This document shows, piece by piece, positions 50,330 through 59,100 of a stretch of DNA of 64,000 nt. Position numbers and translations under genes: made by a program. Each line of letters begins with the position of its first letter. Position 1 is the first letter of the stretch. The notes below the pieces were generated by a model that did no database searches, had not been told where the DNA came from, and saw only the letters and a program-made list of their open reading frames with translations. The stretch is from UBA2272 sp034368805. GTDB taxonomy: Bacteria; Actinomycetota; Coriobacteriia; Anaerosomatales; Anaerosomataceae. Location: contig JAXMLJ010000107.1 in assembly GCA_034368805.1 (NCBI GenBank), positions 1 to 64,000 on the forward strand. Reading direction: 5' to 3'.

Positions 50330-51229
50330 CTATCGGCGTGCCGAGCCTCGCGCGCCTCGCGCGCCTCGCGCGTTGACGAGTGTGACGCCGACGATCGCCA
50401 CCGCACCTCCGACGAGCGAGACTGGGGATGGCGCTTCTCGGATCCACACCCAAGCGATCCCGATGGCAAGCACCGGAGACAGGTAGAGGAACGACGACAG
50501 GAGTGAGGCCGGCATGCGCGCCAACGCGTACGACCACGCAAGGTACGCAAGCGCCGCCGGGAAGACGCCAAGATACACGACGGCCGCCGTTTCACTCCAG
50601 CTGGCGGCAGGGATCTGCCGGAGCAGGGACGGCGCCCACACGAACATCGGGACGGTTCCCGACCAGATGACGTATGTGGTGAACTCGAGCGGCCGATACC
50701 GGGTGAGCAGCGGCTTGGACACGACGAAGTACGCCGCCGTAACCACAGCCGACACGAGAATGAGCAGCGCTCCGGGCTCGAAGTGCAGACCGCCAGTCCC
50801 TTCGCCGAGTGTGATCAGCGCCACGCCCGCGAACGACACGCCGATGCCGGTCCATCCGCGGAGCGTCAGGCGCTCGCCGAGGAACGCAACGGCCATCAGC
50901 GCCGTGAACACCGGCCCCGACGCGATGATCAGGCTCGCGGCGCCCGCACTCACCGTGAGTTCGCCGAAGTTGAGCGCCACGTGATAGATGGTGATGCCGA
51001 ATGCGCCCGCGAGCGCTATGCGGGGCAGATCCCGGGCATCGGGCAGCCGCATCCTCGTCAAGACCGCATAGCCGCCCAAGACGATGGAGGCGACGCCGAA
51101 CCGCAGGAGGGCGAGCTCTCCGGGGCCGTAGCCACGGAGCCCGGCCTTGATGCCCGCGAACGCGGAGGCCCACAAGACGAGCGTGACGGCGATGGCAAGC
51201 GCGGTCTTGAGGTCGACGGTGCGCCTCAC
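50330..51229 (-). CDS. EamA/DMT-family transporter
   Basis: 299 residues, GTG start, with ten membrane segments arranged as two EamA repeats (first: LVLWASAFAGIKAGLRGYGPGELALLRFGVASIVL; second: ALLILVSAVVTAAYFVVSKPLLTRY and later ALAYLAWSYALARMPASLLSSFLYLSPVLAIGIAWVW). The family exports amino acids, nucleosides or other metabolites; the substrate is unknown. The last ten residues are built by a 9-base tandem repeat (NARGARGARG). It follows the ABC-2 permease by about 10 bases. Confidence 0.9.
   Translation of the reverse strand: MRRTVDLKTALAIAVTLVLWASAFAGIKAGLRGYGPGELALLRFGVASIVLGGYAVLTRMRLPDARDLPRIALAGAFGITIYHVALNFGELTVSAGAASLIIASGPVFTALMAVAFLGERLTLRGWTGIGVSFAGVALITLGEGTGGLHFEPGALLILVSAVVTAAYFVVSKPLLTRYRPLEFTTYVIWSGTVPMFVWAPSLLRQIPAASWSETAAVVYLGVFPAALAYLAWSYALARMPASLLSSFLYLSPVLAIGIAWVWIREAPSPVSLVGGAVAIVGVTLVNARGARGARGSARR
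50345..50380. repeat. Four perfect copies of a 9-base tandem repeat
   Basis: GCCTCGCGC occurs four times head to tail inside the 3' end of the EamA gene. It encodes Ala-Arg-Gly repeats in the cytoplasmic tail on the minus strand. Being a multiple of three, copy-number change would not shift the frame. Confidence 0.9.
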
Positions 51230-51239
51230 GTCGGCGCGC

Positions 51240-52421
51240 TCACTCGAACTTCAACAGCTTGATGCCCGCGCCGAGCGACACGGCCGCGAAGCCGAGGAGG
51301 ACTGTCGTGGGCAGAAGCGCCGCATCGAGGCCCTGGTTGCGTGCAACGACGTCGGCAAGACCCATCACGGCCCAGCCGGCCGGGGTGAGTTTCGCGATGG
51401 CCTGCATGAAGGGCGGGACGACCTCGATCGGCCAGAGACAGCCACCGAGCATCGCGAGACCGGTCGAGATGAGCGGGCTCAAGCCGCTCAGCTGGTCGCG
51501 CGTCCGCACGAGTGCGGTGACGAGCACTGCAAGTCCGGTCCCCGCAAGAATATACGCGCCGAGGACAAGTCCGGTGGCGACCGGGTCGCGGCCCCACGGA
51601 ACGCCGAAGACGAGCGCCCCGACGGCGACGAGTATGAGTGCCTGCACGGATGCCGCCATGACGATGCCGAGTACCTTGCCACCCAGCAGCGTCCCCCTCG
51701 CAAGCGGCGCGACGAGCAGCCGCCGAAGCGTGCCCTGCTCGCGCTCCTCGAGAATACCGCCCGCACTACCGAAGGTCATGAACAGGATGAACCAGACCGT
51801 GAACCCGATCGAACTGAGCGTGGCGCCCTCGGCCATGACCGAGTCTCCACGGACATCGGAGGCCACGACCGTCTGGCCTTCGGCATAGACCGGCGGCTTC
51901 GGGTCCCACTTCGCGTTCGCGGTCTCGTAGACCTCGTCGAAGCCCACCGAACCCGGCGGCGCCATGCGCACGACCACCTCGGCAGTCTGCACGTTTCCCG
52001 ACATCCGCATCGCGATGCCCTGAACGACCGGGATGACGGCGTACGCGCTCTCCGAGGTGGGATCGCGCAGGACCTGGATGACGGTGCCCTCGCCCTTCAG
52101 CCCCGCCTCGAATCCGTCCGGCACGAGCACCGCGACCCCGTCGCTGCCGGAGGCTATCAGATCCTCGGCCTGCGAGCGGGACACCGCGCTCGTCTCGAAC
52201 GACTCCTCCACGTCGAGCAGCGTACCCACCTGCGCAGAGTAGACGGAGTCGTCATCGTCGACGAAGAGCACCCGCATCGCCTCGCCCTCGCCACCGGAGA
52301 AGGCAGAGCCGAAGAGCATCGTGAGCGCGAGCGGCAGGACGATGACCCCGACGAGTTCACCCGGGTTGCGCAGGAGCTGCAACCCGTTCAGCCACGCGAG
52401 AGCGAACATCTTACGCATCAT
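51240..52421 (-). CDS. ABC-2 type exporter permease (second subunit)
   Basis: 393 residues, ATG overlapping the upstream permease stop (ATGA). One membrane segment at the N-terminus (ELVGVIVLPLALTMLFGSAFSGG), a large outer domain (residues 45-190), then five segments (GFTVWFILFMTFGSAGGILEEREQGTLRRLLVAPLARG and following). The GSAGGILEEREQGTLRRLLVAP stretch is the ABC-2 coupling-helix region. It pairs with the neighbouring homologous permease to form an exporter of the NatB/YhaP-Ybhr type; substrate unknown (drug, lipid or Na+). Confidence 0.9.
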   Translation of the reverse strand: MMRKMFALAWLNGLQLLRNPGELVGVIVLPLALTMLFGSAFSGGEGEAMRVLFVDDDDSVYSAQVGTLLDVEESFETSAVSRSQAEDLIASGSDGVAVLVPDGFEAGLKGEGTVIQVLRDPTSESAYAVIPVVQGIAMRMSGNVQTAEVVVRMAPPGSVGFDEVYETANAKWDPKPPVYAEGQTVVASDVRGDSVMAEGATLSSIGFTVWFILFMTFGSAGGILEEREQGTLRRLLVAPLARGTLLGGKVLGIVMAASVQALILVAVGALVFGVPWGRDPVATGLVLGAYILAGTGLAVLVTALVRTRDQLSGLSPLISTGLAMLGGCLWPIEVVPPFMQAIAKLTPAGWAVMGLADVVARNQGLDAALLPTTVLLGFAAVSLGAGIKLLKFE

Positions 52422-53614
52422 TCGTGCCTCAGCCGCCACACGCCGAACGCAAAGAGCGTCGCGGCGATGACGAGGAGCCAGGCAACGTTCATAAGTACGT
52501 CCGACGCGGTCCCGCCGCGCATCAAGTCGAGGAATCCGCCGACAGCCCAGTAGACCGGCGAGATTACCTGAACGGGAAGCAGGAACTTCGGCAGTTGCTC
52601 GGTGGGGACCATCGACCCGCCGGTCGCTGCGAACAGCATGATCGCAGCCGGGGCGATGCCGCCGATGGCGCGCTCGGTCTTCCCGAGCGCCGCCAGCGTC
52701 ATCGCCAGTCCCGCTCCCGCGAGAGCCTCGGCAAGGCCGAGTGACAGGACACCCACAAGGTCCGTGCCCCAGTCGACGCCAAAGAGCATCCGCGTGCCCA
52801 CAAGCAGCACCAGGAACTGCCCGACGCCGATCATGAGTACCGCGATGGCCTTGCCCCCGACGATGGCGATCGTGGTGGCGGGAGTCGACATCATGCGGGC
52901 GAACGTCTGCTCACGGCGCTCCTTCACGAACGAGAATGCGCCAAACATGCTGCCGAACAGGAGGAACATCGCCGTCATTCCGGCAGCGTAGTACGAGATC
53001 ATCGAGACGCGTTTCTCAACGTCCGCCTCGACCTCGCGAACGGTGACCGCATCGAACACCATCTCGGGCGCTGATGGTTGCGCCTCACCCGGCGTCGCTG
53101 CGGGCGGTGCCCCGCCCGCCAGAGCGAAGTACTCACCGAGCGTCTCGCCTACGATGATCTGCGCCGACGCGTTCGAGACACCTGCGCGAACAACGCCTGC
53201 CCAGATGCCTGCGGCGATCTTGGAGCCCGGATCCTGCAGTACCTCGAGTCCGACCGGCGTGCCGGCTGCGATCTTCTCGGTGAGGTCGCGCGGGATGATC
53301 AGCGCGGCCGTGAGGTCACCGCGCTCGACATCGGTGCGGACACTCTCGGCATCGTCCCGGACGTCGATGTTGAACAGCTCGTCGATCTCCGCCGAGGATG
53401 TGAGACCCTCGACGAAGTGAACACCGGTCTCACCGGCGTCCTCATTGACGATCGCAACGTCGACGTCGAGCGAGTCGCCCTCGCCGATGCTACCGAGCGC
53501 CGAGCCGAGGATGAAGATGAGCCCGAGCGGCATCGCGAGCATGACGAGCAGCGCCGCGCGGTCACGCGTGATGATCGTGGCGTCCTTGCGGGCGATGGTG
53601 AGCAGCGTGCGCAC
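52418..53614 (-). CDS. ABC-2 type exporter permease (first subunit)
   Basis: 398 residues, GTG start one base after the ATPase stop codon. Topology matches its partner: ALLVMLAMPLGLIFILGSALGS at the N-terminus, an outer domain of about 170 residues, then five membrane segments after VEKRVSMISYYAAGMTAMFLLFGSMFGAFSFVKERREQTFARMMSTPA. The FSFVKERREQTFARM segment is the coupling region. It forms a heterodimeric channel with the 51240-52421 protein and is driven by the upstream ATPase. Confidence 0.9.
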   Translation of the reverse strand: MRTLLTIARKDATIITRDRAALLVMLAMPLGLIFILGSALGSIGEGDSLDVDVAIVNEDAGETGVHFVEGLTSSAEIDELFNIDVRDDAESVRTDVERGDLTAALIIPRDLTEKIAAGTPVGLEVLQDPGSKIAAGIWAGVVRAGVSNASAQIIVGETLGEYFALAGGAPPAATPGEAQPSAPEMVFDAVTVREVEADVEKRVSMISYYAAGMTAMFLLFGSMFGAFSFVKERREQTFARMMSTPATTIAIVGGKAIAVLMIGVGQFLVLLVGTRMLFGVDWGTDLVGVLSLGLAEALAGAGLAMTLAALGKTERAIGGIAPAAIMLFAATGGSMVPTEQLPKFLLPVQVISPVYWAVGGFLDLMRGGTASDVLMNVAWLLVIAATLFAFGVWRLRHE

Positions 53615-53615
53615 G

Positions 53616-54554
53616 TCAGTCTCGCAGACTCTTGCCGGTGAGGTGCAGGAAGACGCTCTCGAGGTTCGGCTCGGTCACCGAGACCGAGGTGACGTGCGCA
53701 CCCTCGGACTCGAGTGTCGCGACAAGCTTGCCCAGAATGGCGCCGGAACTCGGCGTGAGCACCGCCAGTGCCCCGTCGGTCTGGTCCGCCTGTCGCACGC
53801 CGGGGATAGCACGCACCTGCTCGAGCACGGACTCGCTCACGTCGGTGACGGCAACGCTCACGACGTCCATACCACCCACGACGTCGCGCAGCTCGTTCAG
53901 CGTCCCTATCGCGATGATCCTGCCGTGGTCCATGATGGCGATGCGATCGCAGAGGTACTCGACCTCTTCCATGTAGTGACTCGTGTACAGCACCGTCATC
54001 CCCGAGGCGTTCAGCTTCTTGACCGTCTCCAGGATGTGGTTCCTGCTCTGCGGATCGATGCCGACGGTCGGCTCGTCCATCAGCAGAACCTTCGGCGTGT
54101 GCAATACGCCCGCCGCGATGTTGATGCGCCGCTTCATGCCGCCCGAGTACGTCTCGATCCGCTCTCTGGCGCGCTCCTCGAGGCCGGCGAGTTCGAGCGC
54201 TGCGTCGACCGCACGCTTGAGTTCGGCCCCGCCGAGCCCGTACATCCTGCCCCAGAAGGCGAGGTTCTCGGCGGCGGTGAGCGTGGGATAGAGCGCGACC
54301 TCCTGCGGCACGACCCCGAGCGAGGCCTTGACCGCACGCGCTTCGGTCCCCGCGCTGTGACCGTCGACGACGATACTCCCCGCATCGGGATCCAGCAGGC
54401 AGGAGATCATCGAGATGGTCGTGGTCTTCCCCGCGCCATTGGGACCGAGCAGGCCGAATATCTCGCCTTGCTCGAGAGCGAACGACACCCCTGCCACCGC
54501 GGCGACGTCTCCGAACCGTTTCTCGAGATCGGTGACTTCGACGATCACGCCCAT
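53616..54554 (-). CDS. ABC-2 exporter ATP-binding protein
   Basis: 312 residues from ATG 54554 (GGAGGGG upstream). Walker A GPNGAGKTTTISMI, Q-loop VVPQEVALYP, signature YSGGMKRRINIAAGV and Walker B VLLMDEPTVGIDPQSR are intact; the switch His is in YTSHYMEEVEYL. The C-terminal 80 residues (VVGGMDVVSVAVTDVSESVL...) form the DrrA-like accessory domain. It opens a four-gene operon with two ABC-2 permeases and the EamA gene, which suggests a drug/natural-product-type efflux unit. Confidence 0.93.
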   Translation of the reverse strand: MGVIVEVTDLEKRFGDVAAVAGVSFALEQGEIFGLLGPNGAGKTTTISMISCLLDPDAGSIVVDGHSAGTEARAVKASLGVVPQEVALYPTLTAAENLAFWGRMYGLGGAELKRAVDAALELAGLEERARERIETYSGGMKRRINIAAGVLHTPKVLLMDEPTVGIDPQSRNHILETVKKLNASGMTVLYTSHYMEEVEYLCDRIAIMDHGRIIAIGTLNELRDVVGGMDVVSVAVTDVSESVLEQVRAIPGVRQADQTDGALAVLTPSSGAILGKLVATLESEGAHVTSVSVTEPNLESVFLHLTGKSLRD

Positions 54555-54638
54555 GATCCCCTCCGAGTTCGACCGGGCGCCCGCGCACCCGAAGGCCAGC
54601 TCGCTCCACGTAGCGTAGCGTACCGTACCGTACAGAAG

Positions 54639-54673
54639 AGTCGGCCAGCCACCCGTACGGTGACCGGCCGACT
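54639..54673 (-). terminator. Hairpin after tRNA-Ala
   Basis: AGTCGGCC and GGCCGACT pair over 8 bp, with further inner pairs, 10 bases after the tRNA 3' end. CTTCTGT follows on the minus strand, a weak T-tract. It separates the tRNA from the ABC operon. Confidence 0.65.
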
Positions 54674-54682
54674 TTGGTGACG

Positions 54683-54757
54683 TGGTGGACGAGATCGGAT
54701 TCGAACCGACAACCCCCTGCGTGCAAAGCAGGTGCGCTCCCGTTGCGCCACTCGCCC
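54683..54757 (-). tRNA. tRNA-Ala (anticodon TGC)
   Basis: All arms fold. The acceptor GGGCGAG/CTCGTCC contains the G3-U70 pair that identifies alanine tRNA. The D arm is GCGC/GCGC, the anticodon stem CCTGC/GCAGG holds loop TTTGCAC with anticodon TGC, and the T arm GTCGG-TTCGAAT-CCGAT is standard. The 3' CCA is encoded (54683-54685). Confidence 0.97.
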
Positions 54758-54791
54758 GTTGGACCGCACGATCAGGCGGCCTGCGACGGAC

Positions 54792-54819
54792 AGTATAGCA
54801 TCCCGTACGGCCTGAAGAA
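54792..54819 (-). promoter_or_regulatory. Promoter candidate for tRNA-Ala
   Basis: TATACT (54792-54797) is a good -10. TTCTTC (54814-54819), 16 bases upstream, is a poor -35. It would start transcription about 30 bases before the tRNA. Confidence 0.4.
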
Positions 54820-54849
54820 CGGCACCGGCAAGCCCACCCGGACGCATGA

Positions 54850-55245
54850 GGAAAGGGCAGGCACCCGAGGCGCCCGCCCTCATACTCGCAATCACCGGGA
54901 CGGCCGTCGCACCGCCCGAGGCGCCCTTCCAAAGGGCCATCCTGAGAAGCTCTTGGCCGATCGAGTTGGTGCCCTGTCGGCCGCACCTCTACAGATTCCA
55001 GAGGCTTATGCCCGGTACCCCGCGGGTCACGTGATCAGTGCACGTACGGAATAGACTGCACGGACAATACTCGTTCAACGAACAACGGACATTGCACGAA
55101 CGGTGTACTTCACGCACGTACCCCGTGGGACCCTTCATCGACCGTCCCGGTGGTGAACCCTGCATCGTCACTGTTCACTCGATAGGGTCACCCACTCTCC
55201 AGTTGAGAACCTTCAGGGCGCTCGCGCACCCTCACTGGAGTTCGT
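54850..55245 (-). ncRNA. Structured gene-free stretch, candidate non-coding RNA
   Basis: No convincing protein gene lies between the tRNA-Ala and the selenoprotein gene (about 520 bases). Instead several independent stems are seen: 55197-55240 (CTCCAGT/ACTGGAG enclosing GGGTGC-GCGA-GCGCCC with a GNRA tetraloop on the minus strand), 55152-55192 (GGTG-ACCCT/AGGGT-CACC with inner ATCG/CGAT), 55127-55148 (GGGAC/GTCCC), 54986-55004, 54955-54982 (GGCCGA/TCGGCC), 54923-54937 (GCCCTT/AAGGGC) and 54854-54880. The last is followed on the minus strand by TTTCC and looks like a terminator. It may be a separate RNA or a long 3' region of the selenoprotein mRNA. RNase P, tmRNA and SRP RNA motifs were not found. 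Confidence 0.35.
54851..54880 (-). terminator. Terminator candidate closing the structured stretch
   Basis: AGGGCGGGC and GCCTGCCCT pair over 9 bp (one G-U) with a 9-base loop, followed by TTTCC on the minus strand. Confidence 0.5.
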
Positions 55246-55276
55246 ACCCGGCACGCACGGTTTCTACCTGCGGGGA

Positions 55277-55984
55277 CTACTTGAGTGCGTCGAGCGCATC
55301 TCGCAAGACAGCCTCTTCCTGCGCACCCACGATCATTTGACCCACCGAGCCATCGGCGTTCAGGAACACGAACGTGGGAACGAACTGTGCGTTGTACTTT
55401 GTCATGAGAGCCTGGCCCTCGGGATCCGTGTCCACATTGACCAGCCGGAACTCGACGATTCCCTCGTACTCTGTCTTGAGCCTGTCGACCACAGGCGCCA
55501 CATCGCGGCAGCTAGGTCACCAGTCGGTGTAGAACTCGTACGCGACCGGGAGCGAACCCGTCTGACCACCGGCGTCCGCCGGCGACTCGCTTATGGGAGG
55601 CGCTCCCCCGGCGAGTTCGCCGTTCCACGCGATGATGCCCGCCGACAGGTCGTAGACCCGCTCGAAGCCGAGCGTGCGCAGGATCTGCGCGGCCTCGGCG
55701 CTACGCTCGCCCGTGGCGCAGTACACCACGATCGGCTCGGCCGGATCCCAGGACGCTGCAGCCGCAGAGAGCCCCATCATCGGGACGTTCTCAGCACCAG
55801 GGATGTACCCGGCCCCATACTCTCCGGCCGTACGTACGTCGACGATACGCGCTGCGTCAGCCTGTAAATCCACCAGTCGTCCGTTGTCGACGACGCCGGA
55901 TTCGGCAGAGCACGCGGAAAGCGCGAATCCTGCCGCTATGACCACCGCAGCCAGGAGTGACGCCGACCGTCTGAAACGACCCAT
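55277..55984 (-). CDS. Selenocysteine-containing rhodanese-thioredoxin lipoprotein (in-frame UGA at 55517-55519)
   Basis: 235 residues if the UGA is read as Sec156. ATG 55984 has GGAGGT upstream. The signal peptide (SASLLAAVVIAAGFALSAC) ends in lipobox Cys25, so the protein is anchored outside the membrane. A rhodanese domain follows (VDVRTAGEYGAGYIPGAENV, active loop CATGERS with Cys89). After a short linker comes a thioredoxin domain: VAYEFYTDW-U-PSCRDVAPVV, VDTDPEGQALMTKYNAQFVPTFVFL with the cis-Pro. The UGA replaces the first Cys of the CxxC motif (U-P-S-C), frame and homology continue across it, and a SECIS-like hairpin lies downstream. A truncating mutation is the alternative but less likely. 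Role inferred: extracytoplasmic persulfide or disulfide chemistry. Confidence 0.85.
55480..55496 (-). promoter_or_regulatory. Bacterial SECIS-like hairpin
   Basis: GCCUGU-GGUCG-ACAGGC forms a perfect 6-bp stem with a 5-base loop. The loop starts 26 bases after the UGA, inside the 16-37 base range described for bacterial SECIS elements, and begins with GGUC as does the loop of the E. coli fdhF element that binds SelB. Confidence 0.75.
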
Positions 55985-55994
55985 ATGACCTCCG

Positions 55995-56012
55995 ATCCGA
56001 TAACCATCGGAT
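55995..56012. promoter_or_regulatory. Inverted repeat in the selenoprotein 5' region
   Basis: ATCCGAT-AACC-ATCGGAT, a perfect 7-bp inverted repeat, lies between the predicted start site and the Shine-Dalgarno. It could be an operator or an mRNA hairpin. Confidence 0.4.
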
Positions 56013-56014
56013 TC

Positions 56015-56044
56015 AAGATACCCATTGGGGTATGCCTCTAGCAA
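56015..56044 (-). promoter_or_regulatory. Promoter candidate for the selenoprotein gene
   Basis: TTGCTA (56039-56044) and TATCTT (56015-56020) are 18 bases apart on the minus strand, placing the start near 56008. Confidence 0.5.
56018..56033. promoter_or_regulatory. CsoR/CstR-like operator palindrome
   Basis: ATACCC-ATTG-GGGTAT is a perfect 6-bp inverted repeat sitting in the spacer and -10 of the selenoprotein promoter. CsoR-family repressors (copper-sensing CsoR, persulfide-sensing CstR) bind TACCC...GGGTA palindromes, and CstR controls rhodanese genes in Staphylococcus. No such regulator gene is in this window. Confidence 0.55.
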
Positions 56045-56141
56045 GCTACATGCCGCATTCTCGCGACGCCTGATCAGGCGAACGTGTCACAATACGGGCA
56101 AGCGAACCGGGCCGCCGGCACGAAGGGTGTGAGGGGAGATC

Positions 56142-59100
56142 GTGAGATCCGTCACGGCGACAGACGAGGTCGTGCTGCCTGCTGCTGCCGTGCCGCTGCG
56201 CGGCGGACTCCTCGGTGCGGACCGGCTCGCCGCTTCGGCTCGTGCTCTCGCGCGCGATCAGAAGTGGACGTGCGCGACGCGCGAGTCTCGTACACCTCTG
56301 CTCGATCTCCTCGCGATCGCCGAACGGGAGCTGGCCACCGTGTACCGAAGGCTGGCAGCGGACGTCCACGAGAACATCCCGGTCTCTCCCGCCGCCGAAT
56401 GGCTGCTGGACAACTACTATCTCATCGAGGAGCAGATCCGGCTCGTACGCGACGATCTCCCCGCACACTACGGAGCGGAGCTCCCCCGGCTCTCGACCGG
56501 TGACTACCGGTTGCTGCCGCGCGTCTTCGAGATGATGGTCACCCTCGTCTCACACACCGACTCGCGTATAGACCAGACGAGCCTCGAGTCGTTCACGATG
56601 GCGTACCAAGACGCCTCACCGCTGACCATCGGCGAGGTCTGGGCCGTCCCGATCATGCTACGGATCACCCTCGTGGAGAACCTGCGGCGCCTCGCCCTCC
56701 GGGTCCTCGACGCGCATCAGTCGGTCGTTGCCGGAGACCGCTTCGCCGACCGACTGCTTGCTGCGGGGGACGACGGGCCCGAAGCGGTCGCTGCGCGCAT
56801 CACCGAGCTCGATCTCGCCCATGCCGAGGCGCCGGCGCCGTTCATCGTGCGACTGTCGCAGCGCCTCGCCGGTCAGGACGTCGCTCTCGCGCCGCTTGCC
56901 GACTGGCTCGAGACGACGCTCGCCGCTCGCGGCGTGACCCTTGAGCAGGTGACCCTTGCCGCACATCAGGAACAGGCGGCCGATCAGGTATCGGTGGCCA
57001 ACGCGATAACGAGCGTCCGCTTCCTCGACGCGCTCGAGTGGCGGGACTTCTTCGAGCATACGAGCCTCGTCGAACACGTCTTGCGGGAGGACCCCGCCGG
57101 CACGTACGCCAGGATGGACTTCCGGAGCCGCGACCGCTACCGGCACGCGATCGAGTCGATCGCCCGGCGCTGCCCCCTCGACGAGATCGGCATTGCCGAA
57201 GCCGCGATGAGCCACGCACTCGACGCGCTCGCCAAGGACCCGGCCGACGCAGTGCGCGGTCATGTCGGTCACTACCTCATCAGCTCGGGGCGCTACGCCT
57301 TCGAGCAAGCGATCGGCTATCGCCCGCATCTAAAGGAGCGCCTGTATCGCGGTCCGCTCGCGGCGCGCGGCCTCGTCTTCTGGGGCCTGTTCGCGCTCGT
57401 CACCGTCGCTCTCGCCGCAGGCGTCAGCTTGTTCGCATGGGACGTCTCGGGAAGCGTTGGCGTCTCGGTGGTCCTGGCGCTGCTGGCGCTGCTGCCGGTC
57501 TCGGACGTTGCGCTCACCATCGTCAACCGGGTCTCGGCGTGGCTCTGGCCGGCACGGACGCTCCCCAAGATCGACTACCGCAAGCCCGTGTCCCCCGCGC
57601 ACCGCACGATGGTGGTCTACACGGCGCTGCTGACCTCTCCACAGTCCGCGCAACATGTGATCGACAACATGGAGATCGGCTACCTGGCAAACACCGACCC
57701 CAACATCCGGTTCGGCATCCTGGCCGACCTGCGGGGCGCAGCCGAGCAGAGACTGCCTGGAGATGCGGCCGTCATAGAGGCAGCCCGACACGGCATCGCG
57801 GTTCTCAACCATCGATACGGACGACTTGGCAGTCGTCCGTTCAGTCTTTTCGTCCGTGGTCGCACCTACAGCGAGGCCGACCGGACCTGGATGGGCTGGG
57901 AGCGCAAGCGCGGTGCGCTGACCGAGTTCTGCCGGCTGCTTCGGGGAGCGACAGACACCTCGTTCGAGGTCGTCGATGGGGATGCGGCCGGGTTCCACGG
58001 TATGACGTTCCTCGTGACGCTTGACACCGATACCGTGCTGCCGCGCGACGGCGCGCGCAAACTGATCTCGACGATCGCCCACCCGCTGAACAGGGCCGAG
58101 CTCGACCCTGGCACACGAACCGTCAGGCGCGGATACGGCCTTGTGCAGCCACGCGTGGCGATGTCGCTCGAGGGCTCGACAGACAGCCTCTTCGCGTGGG
58201 TCTACTCGGGCGTCACCGGCATCGATCCGTACGCAGGCGCCGTCTCGGACACCTACCAGGACGTCTTCGGCGAGGGCTCGTTCACCGGCAAAGGGATATT
58301 CGAGATCGACATCTTCAACGCCGCACTCGACGAGCGCTTCCCGGAAAACACGCTGCTCTCTCACGACCTGCTCGAGGGATCGTACCTTCGTACCGCGCTC
58401 GCGTCGGACGTGGAGGTCCTCGACGACCAGCCCGCGAGCTACATCTCGCACTGCGCGCGACTCCACCGATGGGTCCGTGGTGACTGGCAGACGATCCCGT
58501 GGCTCCTGCCGCGAGTCCCGGTGGTGGGCGGGACCGAACGAACCCCGCTCACTGGTCTGCATCGCTGGAAGATCGCCGACAACCTCCGGCGGAGCCTCTC
58601 GGCGCCTGTCATGATGCTCTTCGCGACGGCCGGCTTCATGCTCCTGCCTCATGCAGGCTGGGCGTGGCTCGGCATCCTGTTCGGGCTGCTCTTCTTCCCG
58701 CTGTACTTCCAGTTCGCCGACTCCGTGGTCTTCCGCAGGCCTCCCGCCGACACGCGCTCGGACACCACCACCTTCGTCTCCGACCTCAAGCGCGACGTCC
58801 TCCGCAACGTTCTCAACGTCGCAGTGCTGCCTCACCAGGCGTACCTCATGACCGACGCGATCGTCCGGGCGTGCTGGCGCATCGCCATAAGCCACCGAAA
58901 CCTCCTCGAGTGGGAGACCGCTGCCGAGGCCGAGCGCCGCCTCGGCACGACCGACCTTGGCGCGTTCGTCAAGCGGATGTGGCCCGCGACTGCGATCACC
59001 GCACTCCTCGCGGCTCCTGTAGCACTCGGCGCCGCCGGACCCCGGGCGCTGCTTTCGGCGGCTCCCTTGTTCGCGGTGTGGCTGACCGCACCGCTGGCGG

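Noticed and set aside
54674..55054. Open frame beginning with a TRSDSNRQPPACKAGAL stretch
   Set aside because: This is the well-known false protein produced by translating a tRNA gene; it overlaps tRNA-Ala.
54683..55276. tRNA-associated integration site of a mobile element
   Set aside because: No repeat of the tRNA 3' end and no integrase were found, and the gene-free stretch lies on the tRNA 5' side.
55277..55501. Reading the thioredoxin part as a separate 74-residue gene starting at ATG 55501
   Set aside because: It would lack the first strand and half of the CxxC motif, and it is in frame with the rhodanese gene across a UGA placed at the active-site Cys. A Sec-containing fusion explains all of this.
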